Below are positions 29,322-36,874 of a DNA stretch of 64,000 nucleotides, piece by piece (position 1 is the first letter of the stretch; every line of letters starts with the position of its first letter). Source of the stretch: G963668435 sp963668435 (GTDB lineage: Bacteria > Latescibacterota > Latescibacteria > Latescibacterales > Latescibacteraceae); contig CAXXSC010000003.1 of assembly GCA_963668435.2 (NCBI GenBank), forward strand, positions 124,001-188,000, read 5' to 3'. The notes below the pieces were generated by a model. That model made no database searches and was not told the DNA's origin. It saw nothing but the letters and a program-made list of their open reading frames with translations. A program made the translations under genes and the position numbers.

Positions 29322-29468
29322 ATGAATAAATCGACAAACAATACATGTTCAGTATGCGGCAGGCAGCTTTCGGTCATTCTTGGTGGTACCGGCACAACCG
29401 AACGTCTTTGTATCCACTGCCTTGTCAGCACTTATCCCGCATTGAAAGAGCTTGCAAAAGCATTATAG
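29322..29468 (+). CDS. 48-residue protein with two CxxC motifs
   Basis: A short gene with an AGAAAGGAG ribosome site nine bases before the ATG and its own terminator after it. It encodes CSVCGR (Cys9, Cys12) and CIHC (Cys30, Cys33), spaced as a four-Cys zinc ribbon, then a short helix VSTYPALKELAKAL. There is no signal peptide. The Cys pairs, the strong translation signal and the isolated transcription unit support a real gene. Small zinc ribbons bind nucleic acids or other proteins, but no function can be assigned. Confidence 0.7.
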   Translation: MNKSTNNTCSVCGRQLSVILGGTGTTERLCIHCLVSTYPALKELAKAL

Positions 29469-29779
29469 ATTTTGTGCAATGACGGCAATCTGCCGTTATA
29501 CCTCGAAGAGAGACACAGACCTCCTCAGCTGTGTCTCTCTCTTTTTTGTCTGAAGCCAGTTTTATCTAAGGGCAATAGAGTTTTTATCACATAGGTGTAA
29601 AAGATGTCTTACTTCTCGAATCAGTGTGATGATTACTGATCTTTGACTTCCATTTCTTGTCCCGTGTCGCCAGATAAACGGTTATGGTATAACAGAGACT
29701 GATATTTTCGGTGCGCGCAATTCTATTTTCGGCATAGCAGCTGCGGGAACCTGAGACAGGGTGTAATTATTGGACACCT
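29469..29779. other. Intergenic region after the CxxC gene
   Basis: 311 bases. It contains a small hairpin (ACGGCA atc TGCCGT at about 29482-29496) and the terminator at 29507-29547. Nothing recognisable is present from 29550 to 29779. Confidence 0.5.
29507..29547 (+). terminator. Intrinsic terminator after the CxxC protein
   Basis: Perfect 12-base stem AGAGAGACACAG / CTGTGTCTCTCT with a ten-base loop, then CTTTTTTG. It starts 39 bases after the stop codon. Confidence 0.9.
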
Positions 29780-30958
29780 TTATCGAATGATCTCAAAATC
29801 TTGATTACCCTTTTTCCCGTATTTTCCAAGTATCTCACCTTGTGTATTCCGGGTTTCAATTGTCAGCTTATCTTCCGAGGCAGATAAAAACATAACTGTT
29901 CCGTTTTTACTGCCGCCTCCTATCAATACGGGATAGTTATTATCATCCGTACCTGCCGGAACGTAAGTATATTTGTGCGTGTGCCCGTTGATTGCAATAT
30001 CAATATCTGCGTCATTTAACAGGGCGGCCCATAAATCGCGGGAGAATGGTGAAATACCGCTGCCATCAAAATTATGAAGAGGTATGTGATGGACCAACAC
30101 CCTGTACGCTGCATTCTTGAACTCATCCGAGCTGATTTCTTTCTGCAGCCACTTCTGCTGCCGTTTCCTGTATTCGGTAAAATCGGTAAGACCTGAGTAT
30201 TCAACATGATCGTCCGGTTTGTCCTCTCCGCAGTCAAGGAAAATGAAACGTACAGGTCCGGCTGTCATGGCAAAATAAAATTCATCTCCGGGGAAATCGA
30301 AATTACTCTTCAGTTTCCGTCCATATGCACCGCGTGTTTCATGGTTGCCGCGAATATAGATCGGTGGGTGTGAAAACGCTTTGACACCGTCATTATATAC
30401 TTTCAGGGCCCTAATTACATCCATTTCAGATTGAGGATCAGCGAAACAATCCCCATTGAAAATGCTGAATTGATACTCTGTGTCGGGCAGAACGGCGCAG
30501 AGACTGTCGAACATGGCGTAATTATTGTGAAGGTCATTGAATATCACACAGCTTACCGGTCCTGACTTTTCAGGCTCGGTCTGAAATGTATATGTCTCTG
30601 AATACATGGGCTCTTCAAACGAAACGCTGTATGGTTTGAACTCTGTAATTACATTGAAACAAGCCCGATAATAATAGGTGGCCCCCGGCTCAAGTCCGCT
30701 CATTTTGATTTTGTGGAGTGTATCATTTGCGCTTTTTAAGCCGTCGATAACCATGTCAGCTGTTTTGCCAAGCGCAGTGGTCTTTCCATATTCTATCCAG
30801 CCATATGCCGGTTTTTCCGAATACCACATAATTGTGGCGCTCTGATTTGTTACATTCTGTAAATAGGGTTTCGTCTGAAATCCAGATTCTTGTCCGGCCT
30901 GAATGAGTCCGGCGCCGCAGAAGAAAAATATTGCTGCTGATAACAGTGCTTTTCTCAC
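29780..30958 (-). CDS. Secreted purple-acid-phosphatase-like metallophosphoesterase
   Basis: 392 residues from a GTG at 30958 with GGGAG six bases upstream; longer frames upstream lack a signal peptide. The Sec signal is RKALLSAAIFFFCGAGLIQA. An N-terminal fibronectin-like domain (TKPYLQNVTNQSATIMWYSE to GATYYYRACF) matches the purple acid phosphatase N-domain. The catalytic calcineurin-like domain has FNDLHNN (DxH), NGDCFAD, RGNHETRG, VHHIPLH and NGHTHKY, giving a complete two-metal site. It is probably periplasmic or outside the cell and may release phosphate from organic esters. The gene upstream on the same strand encodes another secreted protein. Confidence 0.9.
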   Translation of the reverse strand: MRKALLSAAIFFFCGAGLIQAGQESGFQTKPYLQNVTNQSATIMWYSEKPAYGWIEYGKTTALGKTADMVIDGLKSANDTLHKIKMSGLEPGATYYYRACFNVITEFKPYSVSFEEPMYSETYTFQTEPEKSGPVSCVIFNDLHNNYAMFDSLCAVLPDTEYQFSIFNGDCFADPQSEMDVIRALKVYNDGVKAFSHPPIYIRGNHETRGAYGRKLKSNFDFPGDEFYFAMTAGPVRFIFLDCGEDKPDDHVEYSGLTDFTEYRKRQQKWLQKEISSDEFKNAAYRVLVHHIPLHNFDGSGISPFSRDLWAALLNDADIDIAINGHTHKYTYVPAGTDDNNYPVLIGGGSKNGTVMFLSASEDKLTIETRNTQGEILGKYGKKGNQDFEIIR

Positions 30959-31216
30959 GTTTTTCTCCCAAGATAAAATTTGATGGTATGGAAAAATTGA
31001 AGTCTGTCTGGTCGTGATATTGCTGAAAAGTATATGATACAAATATGTATTTTTGTGTGAGGTTTTCAGAAACTGAAAATGCTTATCATTCAATTCAACT
31101 GCTGTAAATAAATCGTTGGGATTATATGGGGTGGAGGATGGTCAGGAGAGGTCGTGTGACGCCCGAGTTTGGTTGCTTAAGCGTAGTATCAGGTATTTTA
31201 GAGTGGTAAGTCATCT

Positions 31217-31879
31217 TTACTTGAACAGAAGCTTGATCTTGTGCCATGAACTGGCTTTGACCGAGGATTCGATACCGAGGTCTTTACTGTTGCCGCCTGC
31301 AATATGGCCCTGTTTTTCCAGACTGGCCTCGAAACGGGAGGTCATATTGCTTGAGGTGATTCCGGTTGCACTGAACATGCCGCCGTCGTTATAAGCGCAG
31401 ATGAGACCGTCACGTGAAATCCCTGCACATGAGAGAAGGTCAGAGAGGCTTGCGCTTGGGACGGTTACGAGCAGGGGCGAGCGCGCAAAGGAAACGGCAT
31501 CGTTATGGCTACCATTGACATGAACCTCGATTTTCATATTCAGAAAGAGACTCTTTCCAGCGATTGGGCTGAATTTGTTGCCATTCATGTCGAGCATGAT
31601 GTGGATGGCTACCATGCCGCTGGTTGGTGACTGGTTGAGAAGAAACGAGGAGCCTGTCAGCGCGGAAACGAGATCGCGCGAGCTGGAGGGGATGGATTGG
31701 CAGTCACCTTCATCGAACACGAAAGCCTCGCCCTCACCGGTGCTTTTCGTGATGAGTGCGGATGTCTGGCTGCTCTGGCCGGCATGCACGTGCCACTCTA
31801 TGTCGGCAAAGGCCTCGATGGGAAGCGCAAGCGTAAGCAGGAACAGCGTTGTGATGATATGTCTGATGAAGTGTTTCAT
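31217..31879 (-). CDS. Secreted protein of unknown function
   Basis: 220 residues from the ATG at 31879, chosen because it gives a clean signal peptide (MKHFIRHIITTLFLLTLALPIEAFA, cut before DIEW). The mature part is rich in Ser, Gly and small residues with probable beta strands (SGMVAIHIMLDMNGNKF, LNMKIEVHVNGSHND). Two Cys are present, one in the CQSIPSSSRDL segment and one in LLSCAGISRDGLICAY, which has a further Cys. I recognise no family. It lies 259 bases upstream of the metallophosphoesterase on the same strand. Confidence 0.6.
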   Translation of the reverse strand: MKHFIRHIITTLFLLTLALPIEAFADIEWHVHAGQSSQTSALITKSTGEGEAFVFDEGDCQSIPSSSRDLVSALTGSSFLLNQSPTSGMVAIHIMLDMNGNKFSPIAGKSLFLNMKIEVHVNGSHNDAVSFARSPLLVTVPSASLSDLLSCAGISRDGLICAYNDGGMFSATGITSSNMTSRFEASLEKQGHIAGGNSKDLGIESSVKASSWHKIKLLFK

Positions 31880-32175
31880 TCTGATAATTCCAGGGTTGAT
31901 CAAAAAGCGTTGCCGCCAAAGGGAAAATACGAAATATCGGGCTTGTTTGTCAACCGCTATCAATAATCCTGGATGATAAGCTGACATAGATATCCGTATC
32001 TGATGATATTGCACGATCAGGCAGGAAGGTGAAATACGTAAAGTGGTGTGATACGGAGTAATTTTTTGTACGTATAATATAGTACGGTAAAATTACAAAA
32101 TCACATTGCTATCGGGGCGGTAATAATGTATATCTTAAGAAAAGTAAATCTCGAAAAACAATAGTGGGAACGGGT

Positions 32176-33393
32176 ATGCGTAAAATTCTGCTCTTATGCT
32201 GTGTTATGATATTAACAGGAGTTTCTGCCTGGGCGCAGGACCATGGAGAAACAAGAGGTATTGCCGTTTTGGATCTTCAGGCAAATGGTGTCGCCGAAAC
32301 TGAGGTTCGGGCTTTATCCGATGTGCTTCGTTCGAGTATTTTGAAGACTATCCTGGAGCAGAAAGATAAGATTGAGGGCACTTACAAGCTAATCGAGCGG
32401 TCGCAAATGGATAAAATATTCGCTGAATTCGATGTGCAGAGTGCCGGCTGTACCGATGTTTCCTGCGCTATTGAATTTGGTGAAATGCTGAATGCCGAGC
32501 GAATTATCATCGGATCTGTTGGTTTGGTTGGATCGACCTTTATTGTTGTAGCAAGGATTGTCGATGTTGAATCGTCAACAACACTTGTATCGGTTAATAA
32601 AAATGCACCCGGACCAATTGACAATGTTATCAAGGTTATAAATGCAGTTGGATATGAGCTTCTGACCGGTGATCGCATTGAAGTAAATCTTTCTAAGCCA
32701 GAAGCAATCACAGGCCAAACAGCAGAAGATGTTAAGACAATTACGAAAGATTCTTTTTTATCGGTGACAAGTGTTCCTGAAGGGGCAAATGTCTATATTG
32801 ACGATCGAGAAGCCGGTGTTACTCCGCTTAAAAAATATTTGATAGCAGAAGGCTATCATAAAGTTCAAATAATTGCATCGGGCTTCAAGCAGTACTCGAC
32901 AAAAGTGTCTGTTGATAATGGAGAAGACAAGATAATTTCGCACGAATTGATAGCTGTCGATGCTACAGAGGTGCAAAAAAATAAACGTGCAGCATTCGAT
33001 ACCGGTTCACAGCGCATAAGATCTGGTTATGGAGAAAAAACAGTCAAGTCACTTCTGGGAGCCGCATTCATTTGGAACGTTGTTTCAGGCATCATGTATT
33101 ATAAAGCAATCGATGATTATCACAGCGCGAAAGACAAATACCTTGACTCGAAAGACAAATCTGAATTACGTGATCTTTATTATGATGTAGGTAGAAAATA
33201 TGATAAAATACTTGTTGGGGAAACTCGTCTGAAATATTCTCTTGGAACGTTCGCCGGTCTGTATTTCGTGGAACGCCTCTTTTTTAGTCGAGCGAAAAAA
33301 AACAGGGAGTCTGATGCAAGCTCGATTGATATTGACGTTTATCCGGCTGTTAGCTATGATTATAACGGCGTTTTCATGAATGTGAGGTTTTAA
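32176..33393 (+). CDS. Secreted CsgG/LpoB-like protein with PEGA domain and hydrophobic C-terminal part
   Basis: 405 residues from the ATG at 32176, with GGGA six bases upstream; a GTG at 32164 would add four. The Sec signal is MRKILLLCCVMILTGVSAWA. Residues about 27-170 resemble the CsgG/LpoB-type domain (RGIAVLDLQANGVAETEVRA, YKLIERSQMDKIFAEF, SCAIEFGEMLNAERIIIGSV). Residues about 195-255 are a PEGA domain (LSVTSVPEGANVYIDDREAG, GYHKVQIIASGF). The C-terminal part has two moderately hydrophobic stretches, near SLLGAAFIWNVVSGIMYY and LGTFAGLYFVERLFF. Its stop codon abuts the start of the next gene. Codon use is visibly more AT-rich than in the flanking housekeeping genes, suggesting transfer. 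Function unknown; a surface assembly or envelope-sensing role is a guess. Confidence 0.8.
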   Translation: MRKILLLCCVMILTGVSAWAQDHGETRGIAVLDLQANGVAETEVRALSDVLRSSILKTILEQKDKIEGTYKLIERSQMDKIFAEFDVQSAGCTDVSCAIEFGEMLNAERIIIGSVGLVGSTFIVVARIVDVESSTTLVSVNKNAPGPIDNVIKVINAVGYELLTGDRIEVNLSKPEAITGQTAEDVKTITKDSFLSVTSVPEGANVYIDDREAGVTPLKKYLIAEGYHKVQIIASGFKQYSTKVSVDNGEDKIISHELIAVDATEVQKNKRAAFDTGSQRIRSGYGEKTVKSLLGAAFIWNVVSGIMYYKAIDDYHSAKDKYLDSKDKSELRDLYYDVGRKYDKILVGETRLKYSLGTFAGLYFVERLFFSRAKKNRESDASSIDIDVYPAVSYDYNGVFMNVRF

Positions 33394-34569
33394 ATGAAGC
33401 GAATACTAACGTTTGTATTGATCGTGTTTATAATGCTTCCGTTAGCATGTATCGAGAATAAAATAGGAAGAGATAATCCCCTGGAGTCGGATGATAGTAG
33501 TTATGACGATACCAGTGACGATCCTACTGATGATACTAATGATGATACCTCTGGCGTTAAACCCGGAGAAGTACTACGTGCCCCAATCATGACAGGCCCC
33601 ACTCAAGGTTTATCATACATTATAAGCTGGGAAGAAACCGGTGCTCGTTCATATTATGTTGAGGAGTCAAAAACATCTGATTTTACAGATGTCGTATCCT
33701 ATGAGGTTAACGTCAACTCTCTTGAATTTTCTCACGATGAAAGTGGGCAAATATATTATTATCGTGTCAGAACTAATACCGGTGTCAGCGATAGTGACTG
33801 GTCTAATGTTGTTTCCGTTACGATTGCTCAGTCTCCATGGGATTTGTTTGATATGAAATATATGTCAATCGAGAGTGGGGCATTCACAATGGGGGATATT
33901 CAAGATTTAGGAGAGAGTGATGAACACCCGACTCATCGTGTTAATGTTTCCGCTTTTGAAATTGGTGTTTTTGAGGTGACTCAAAAACAATATACAGCTG
34001 TTATCGGCTCCAACCCGTCAAAGAACTATGGTGTGGAGGAAGAATACCCAGTGTACTATGTGAGTTGGTATGATGCTGTCAAGTTCTGCAATATATTGAG
34101 TGATGAAGCCGGTCTTGGCCGCTGCTATGATGAAAATACGTGGGAATGCGATTTTTCCCAAAACGGCTTTCGACTTCCGACAGAAGCCGAATGGGAATAT
34201 GCATGCAGAGCGGAATCTGAAACGGCATACAATATCGGCAATGAAGAAAGTGACCTTGAACAAGCCGGCTGGTACAAATCGAATAGTCGCGATTCAATGC
34301 GAACCGTTGGTCGGAGGCAAGCAAATGCCTGGGGATTGCACGATATGCATGGCAATGTATGGGAGTGGTGTAACGACTGGTACAATGACTGGTATTACAA
34401 AACATCACCAAAGAACGACCCGACGGGAGAGATTACTGGTCATTACCGTGTGAAACGTGGAGGCGATTACAGTGTTGAGGCTGAACTGTGTCGTTCTGCA
34501 AATCGTGAACATGATGAACCAGAAGATAGACACCGCTTTTTAGGTGTTCGTCTTGTTCGCAGGAACTGA
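33394..34569 (+). CDS. Lipoprotein with fibronectin-like and FGE-sulfatase-like domains
   Basis: 391 residues. The lipoprotein signal is MKRILTFVLIVFIMLPLAC with lipid-attachment Cys19. An Asp/Thr/Ser-rich linker (about 30-52) and a fibronectin III-like domain (about 60-148) follow. The C-terminal 240 residues are a formylglycine-generating-enzyme-like domain: FTMGDIQDLGESDEHPTHRV, FEIGVFEVTQKQYTAV, YPVYYVSWYDAVKFCNIL, RLPTEAEWEYACRAE, LHDMHGNVWEWCNDW, VKRGGDYSVEAELCRSANRE. The paired catalytic Cys of true FGE is not evident, so a binding or structural role is more likely than sulfatase activation. The gene starts on the base after the upstream stop codon, so it is coupled to the CsgG/PEGA gene and shares its AT-rich composition. 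Confidence 0.88.
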   Translation: MKRILTFVLIVFIMLPLACIENKIGRDNPLESDDSSYDDTSDDPTDDTNDDTSGVKPGEVLRAPIMTGPTQGLSYIISWEETGARSYYVEESKTSDFTDVVSYEVNVNSLEFSHDESGQIYYYRVRTNTGVSDSDWSNVVSVTIAQSPWDLFDMKYMSIESGAFTMGDIQDLGESDEHPTHRVNVSAFEIGVFEVTQKQYTAVIGSNPSKNYGVEEEYPVYYVSWYDAVKFCNILSDEAGLGRCYDENTWECDFSQNGFRLPTEAEWEYACRAESETAYNIGNEESDLEQAGWYKSNSRDSMRTVGRRQANAWGLHDMHGNVWEWCNDWYNDWYYKTSPKNDPTGEITGHYRVKRGGDYSVEAELCRSANREHDEPEDRHRFLGVRLVRRN

Positions 34570-34651
34570 CCATAGCGTATGCTCGCGCTGTTAGTCATCC
34601 GAGAGAAATCAGCATACATTTTAATCGCATAATTCTTCCTGATCCCTGAAA

Positions 34652-34689
34652 GTCAAAAAGACCGCAGCTTTCGCCGCGGTCTTTTTGAC
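34652..34689. terminator. Bidirectional terminator, FGE gene / groEL
   Basis: Perfect 14-base stem GTCAAAAAGACCGC / GCGGTCTTTTTGAC around a ten-base loop, with T tracts in both stem strands. It lies between two converging genes. Confidence 0.9.
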
Positions 34690-34706
34690 ATCTATTGTAC
34701 TTCTTT

Positions 34707-36350
34707 TTAGTACATGCCACCCATGCCGCCCATACCGCCCATGCCGGGATCGGGAGGAGCAGGCATATCTTTTTTCTCTTCGGGAAGCTCGGTGATGATA
34801 GCTTCGGTGGTGAGAAGCATTGCAGAGATGGAGGCTGCGTTTTCGAGACAAATGCGAACAACCTTCGTCGGATCGATGACACCGGCCTCGACCAGGTCAA
34901 CATACTCTTCGGAGGCAGCGTTGAAACCAAAGTTTTCTTTCTGCTCAAGCGTCTTCATGACAACGATGCTGCCCTCGATACCGGCATTGTTGGAAATCTG
35001 TTTGACCGGTTCGCGGAGAGCGTTCTTGATGATGTCGACACCGACAGCCACGTCGCCTTTAGCCTTGACCTTGGCAACTGTTTCGATGGAGCGGAGCAGT
35101 GCAACGCCGCCGCCGACCACGATGCCTTCTTCGACTGCTGCACGGGTTGCGTGCAGAGCGTCTTCGACACGTGCCTTTTTCTCTTTCATCTCGACCTCGG
35201 TGGCAGCGCCGACATTGATGACGGCAACACCCCCGGACAGCTTGGCCAAGCGCTCCTGGAGCTTCTCGCGGTCGTAATCGGAGGTGGTTTCTTCGATCTG
35301 GTTGCGGATCTGGTCGATACGGCCCTTGATATCATCGGTCTCACCGGCACCCTTGACGATCGTGGTGTTGTCTTTGTCGATCGTGATGCTGGCTGCGGAA
35401 CCGAGATCGGCTACCGTGACGTTTTCCAGTTTGAAGCCGACCTCTTCGGAAATGACTTTGCCGCCGGTGAGGATAGCGATATCCTGGAGCATGGCCTTAC
35501 GGCGGTCACCGTAGCCCGGAGCCTTGACAGCCGCGACTTTGAGGATGCCGCGGAGCTTGTTGACCACGAGGGTGGCCAGAGCTTCGCCTTCGATATCTTC
35601 GGCGATGATCATGAGGGACTTGCCCATCTGGCTGACTTTTTCCAGGACGGGAAGCATGTCTTTCATGCTGGAGATCTTCTTGTCGTGGATCAGGATTGCC
35701 GGATCTTCGAGAACGGCAGCCATGGAATCGGGATCGGTGACGAAGTAAGGGGAGATGTAACCGCGGTCGAACTGCATACCTTCGACGACCTCGAGCGTGG
35801 TCTCAATGCCCTTGGCTTCTTCGACGGTGATGACGCCGTCTTTGCCGACTTTTTCCATTGCCTCGGCGATAAGGTCGCCGATTTCGCTGTCATTGTTGGC
35901 GGAGATGGTACCGACCTGGGCGATTTCCTTCTTGCCGGAAACAGGGCGTGACATCTTGGCGAGGTTCTTGACAGTAGCTGCGACTGCAAGGTCGATACCT
36001 TTTTTCAGTTCCATGGGGTTGGAACCGGCGGTGACGTTCTTGAGGCCCTCGTTGAAGATAGCCTGTGCGAGAACGGTAGCCGAAGTGGTGCCGTCACCAG
36101 CGACATCGGATGTCTTGGAAGCGACTTCCTTGAGCATCTGGGCGCCGATATTCTCATACTTGTCCTGAAGTTCGACTTCCTTGGCAACGCTGACACCGTC
36201 TTTGGTGACAGTGGGGGAGCCAAATTTCTTCTCGATGATTACGTTGCGGCCTTTGGGGCCCAGGGTAACTTTCACTGCGTTGGCGAGCTGGTCGACACCG
36301 CGTTTCAGTCTGTTCCTGGCCTCGGCATTATATTTGATTTCCTTTGCCAT
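34707..36350 (-). CDS. groEL: Chaperonin GroEL (Hsp60)
   Basis: 547 residues, full length. It opens AKEIKYNAEARNRLKRGVDQL, with VTLGPKGRNVIIEKKFGSP and VAGDGTTSATVLAQAI at the nucleotide site, GMQFDRGYISPYFVTDP in the apical domain and VGGGVALLRSI in the C-terminal equatorial part. It ends with the GGM-repeat tail MGGMGGMGGMY. AGGAGG lies before the ATG. groES is 34 bases upstream, so both are read from the CIRCE-controlled promoter. It folds non-native proteins in the double-ring cavity with GroES. Confidence 0.98.
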   Translation of the reverse strand: MAKEIKYNAEARNRLKRGVDQLANAVKVTLGPKGRNVIIEKKFGSPTVTKDGVSVAKEVELQDKYENIGAQMLKEVASKTSDVAGDGTTSATVLAQAIFNEGLKNVTAGSNPMELKKGIDLAVAATVKNLAKMSRPVSGKKEIAQVGTISANNDSEIGDLIAEAMEKVGKDGVITVEEAKGIETTLEVVEGMQFDRGYISPYFVTDPDSMAAVLEDPAILIHDKKISSMKDMLPVLEKVSQMGKSLMIIAEDIEGEALATLVVNKLRGILKVAAVKAPGYGDRRKAMLQDIAILTGGKVISEEVGFKLENVTVADLGSAASITIDKDNTTIVKGAGETDDIKGRIDQIRNQIEETTSDYDREKLQERLAKLSGGVAVINVGAATEVEMKEKKARVEDALHATRAAVEEGIVVGGGVALLRSIETVAKVKAKGDVAVGVDIIKNALREPVKQISNNAGIEGSIVVMKTLEQKENFGFNAASEEYVDLVEAGVIDPTKVVRICLENAASISAMLLTTEAIITELPEEKKDMPAPPDPGMGGMGGMGGMY

Positions 36351-36384
36351 GCTTAAAAACCTCCTAAGAACTTCAAGTTATCAA

Positions 36385-36675
36385 TTATTCGAAAATGGCG
36401 TAAATGTCGGCTTCCGACATGATGAGGTACTTGTCGCCGTCATACTCGATCTCGTTGCCGCCGTACTTGGAGTAGAGGACCTTGTCGCCGACCTTGACGT
36501 TCATGGCGATGGCGGAACCGGACTCGTCAGTCCTGCCGGGGCCTACTGCGACGATTTCGCCCTTCTGGGGCTTCTCTTTTGCGGTATCGGGAATGATGAT
36601 GCCGCCTGCGGTTTTGGTTTCCGCTGCCTCGTCGGGCTTCACAATGACCTTGTCAGCTAACGGTTTGATTTTCAA
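36385..36675 (-). CDS. groES: Co-chaperonin GroES (Hsp10)
   Basis: 96 residues. KIKPLADKVIVKPDEAAETK opens the protein, the mobile loop is TAGGIIIPDTAKEKPQKG, and KVGDKVLYSKYGGNEIEYDG is the conserved beta-core. The start codon is TTG at 36675, preceded by a full AGGAGG seven bases upstream; no ATG or GTG is available at this place. It caps GroEL. The CIRCE operator is 37 bases upstream of the start. Confidence 0.97.
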   Translation of the reverse strand: MKIKPLADKVIVKPDEAAETKTAGGIIIPDTAKEKPQKGEIVAVGPGRTDESGSAIAMNVKVGDKVLYSKYGGNEIEYDGDKYLIMSEADIYAIFE

Positions 36676-36711
36676 GGTGCTTCCTCCTTTTAGTGTTGTT
36701 AACTAATTCCT

Positions 36712-36738
36712 CTGGCGCTCGATGATAGAGAGTGCCAG
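36712..36738 (-). promoter_or_regulatory. CIRCE element (HrcA operator) before groES-groEL
   Basis: CTGGCACTC - nine bases - GAGCGCCAG on the minus strand, with one mismatch between arms. It matches the CIRCE consensus TTAGCACTC-N9-GAGTGCTAA in symmetry, spacer and the core GCACTC. The position 37-63 bases before the groES start is typical. HrcA itself is not in the window. Confidence 0.85.
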
Positions 36739-36835
36739 ATTTTACTTCGCATCATAGTAATATACGTTAAAAAGATGTGGTACTCAAACTTAATTTGTGA
36801 TAATCGTCATGATTATATGATTCGGGAGCAGAGAA

Positions 36836-36867
36836 GAAGCCCGGAGATCTGCCCATCCCCGGGCTTC
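36836..36867 (-). terminator. Stem-loop after dnaK
   Basis: GAAGCCCGG and CCGGGCTTC, a perfect nine-base stem with a 14-base loop, eight bases after the dnaK stop. The following minus-strand sequence is only moderately T-rich. Confidence 0.6.
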
Positions 36868-36874
36868 CTGAGAA

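Noticed and set aside
34695..35951. 418-codon plus-strand frame opposite groEL
   Set aside because: It arises from the antisense codon pattern of a highly expressed gene and matches no protein family I know.
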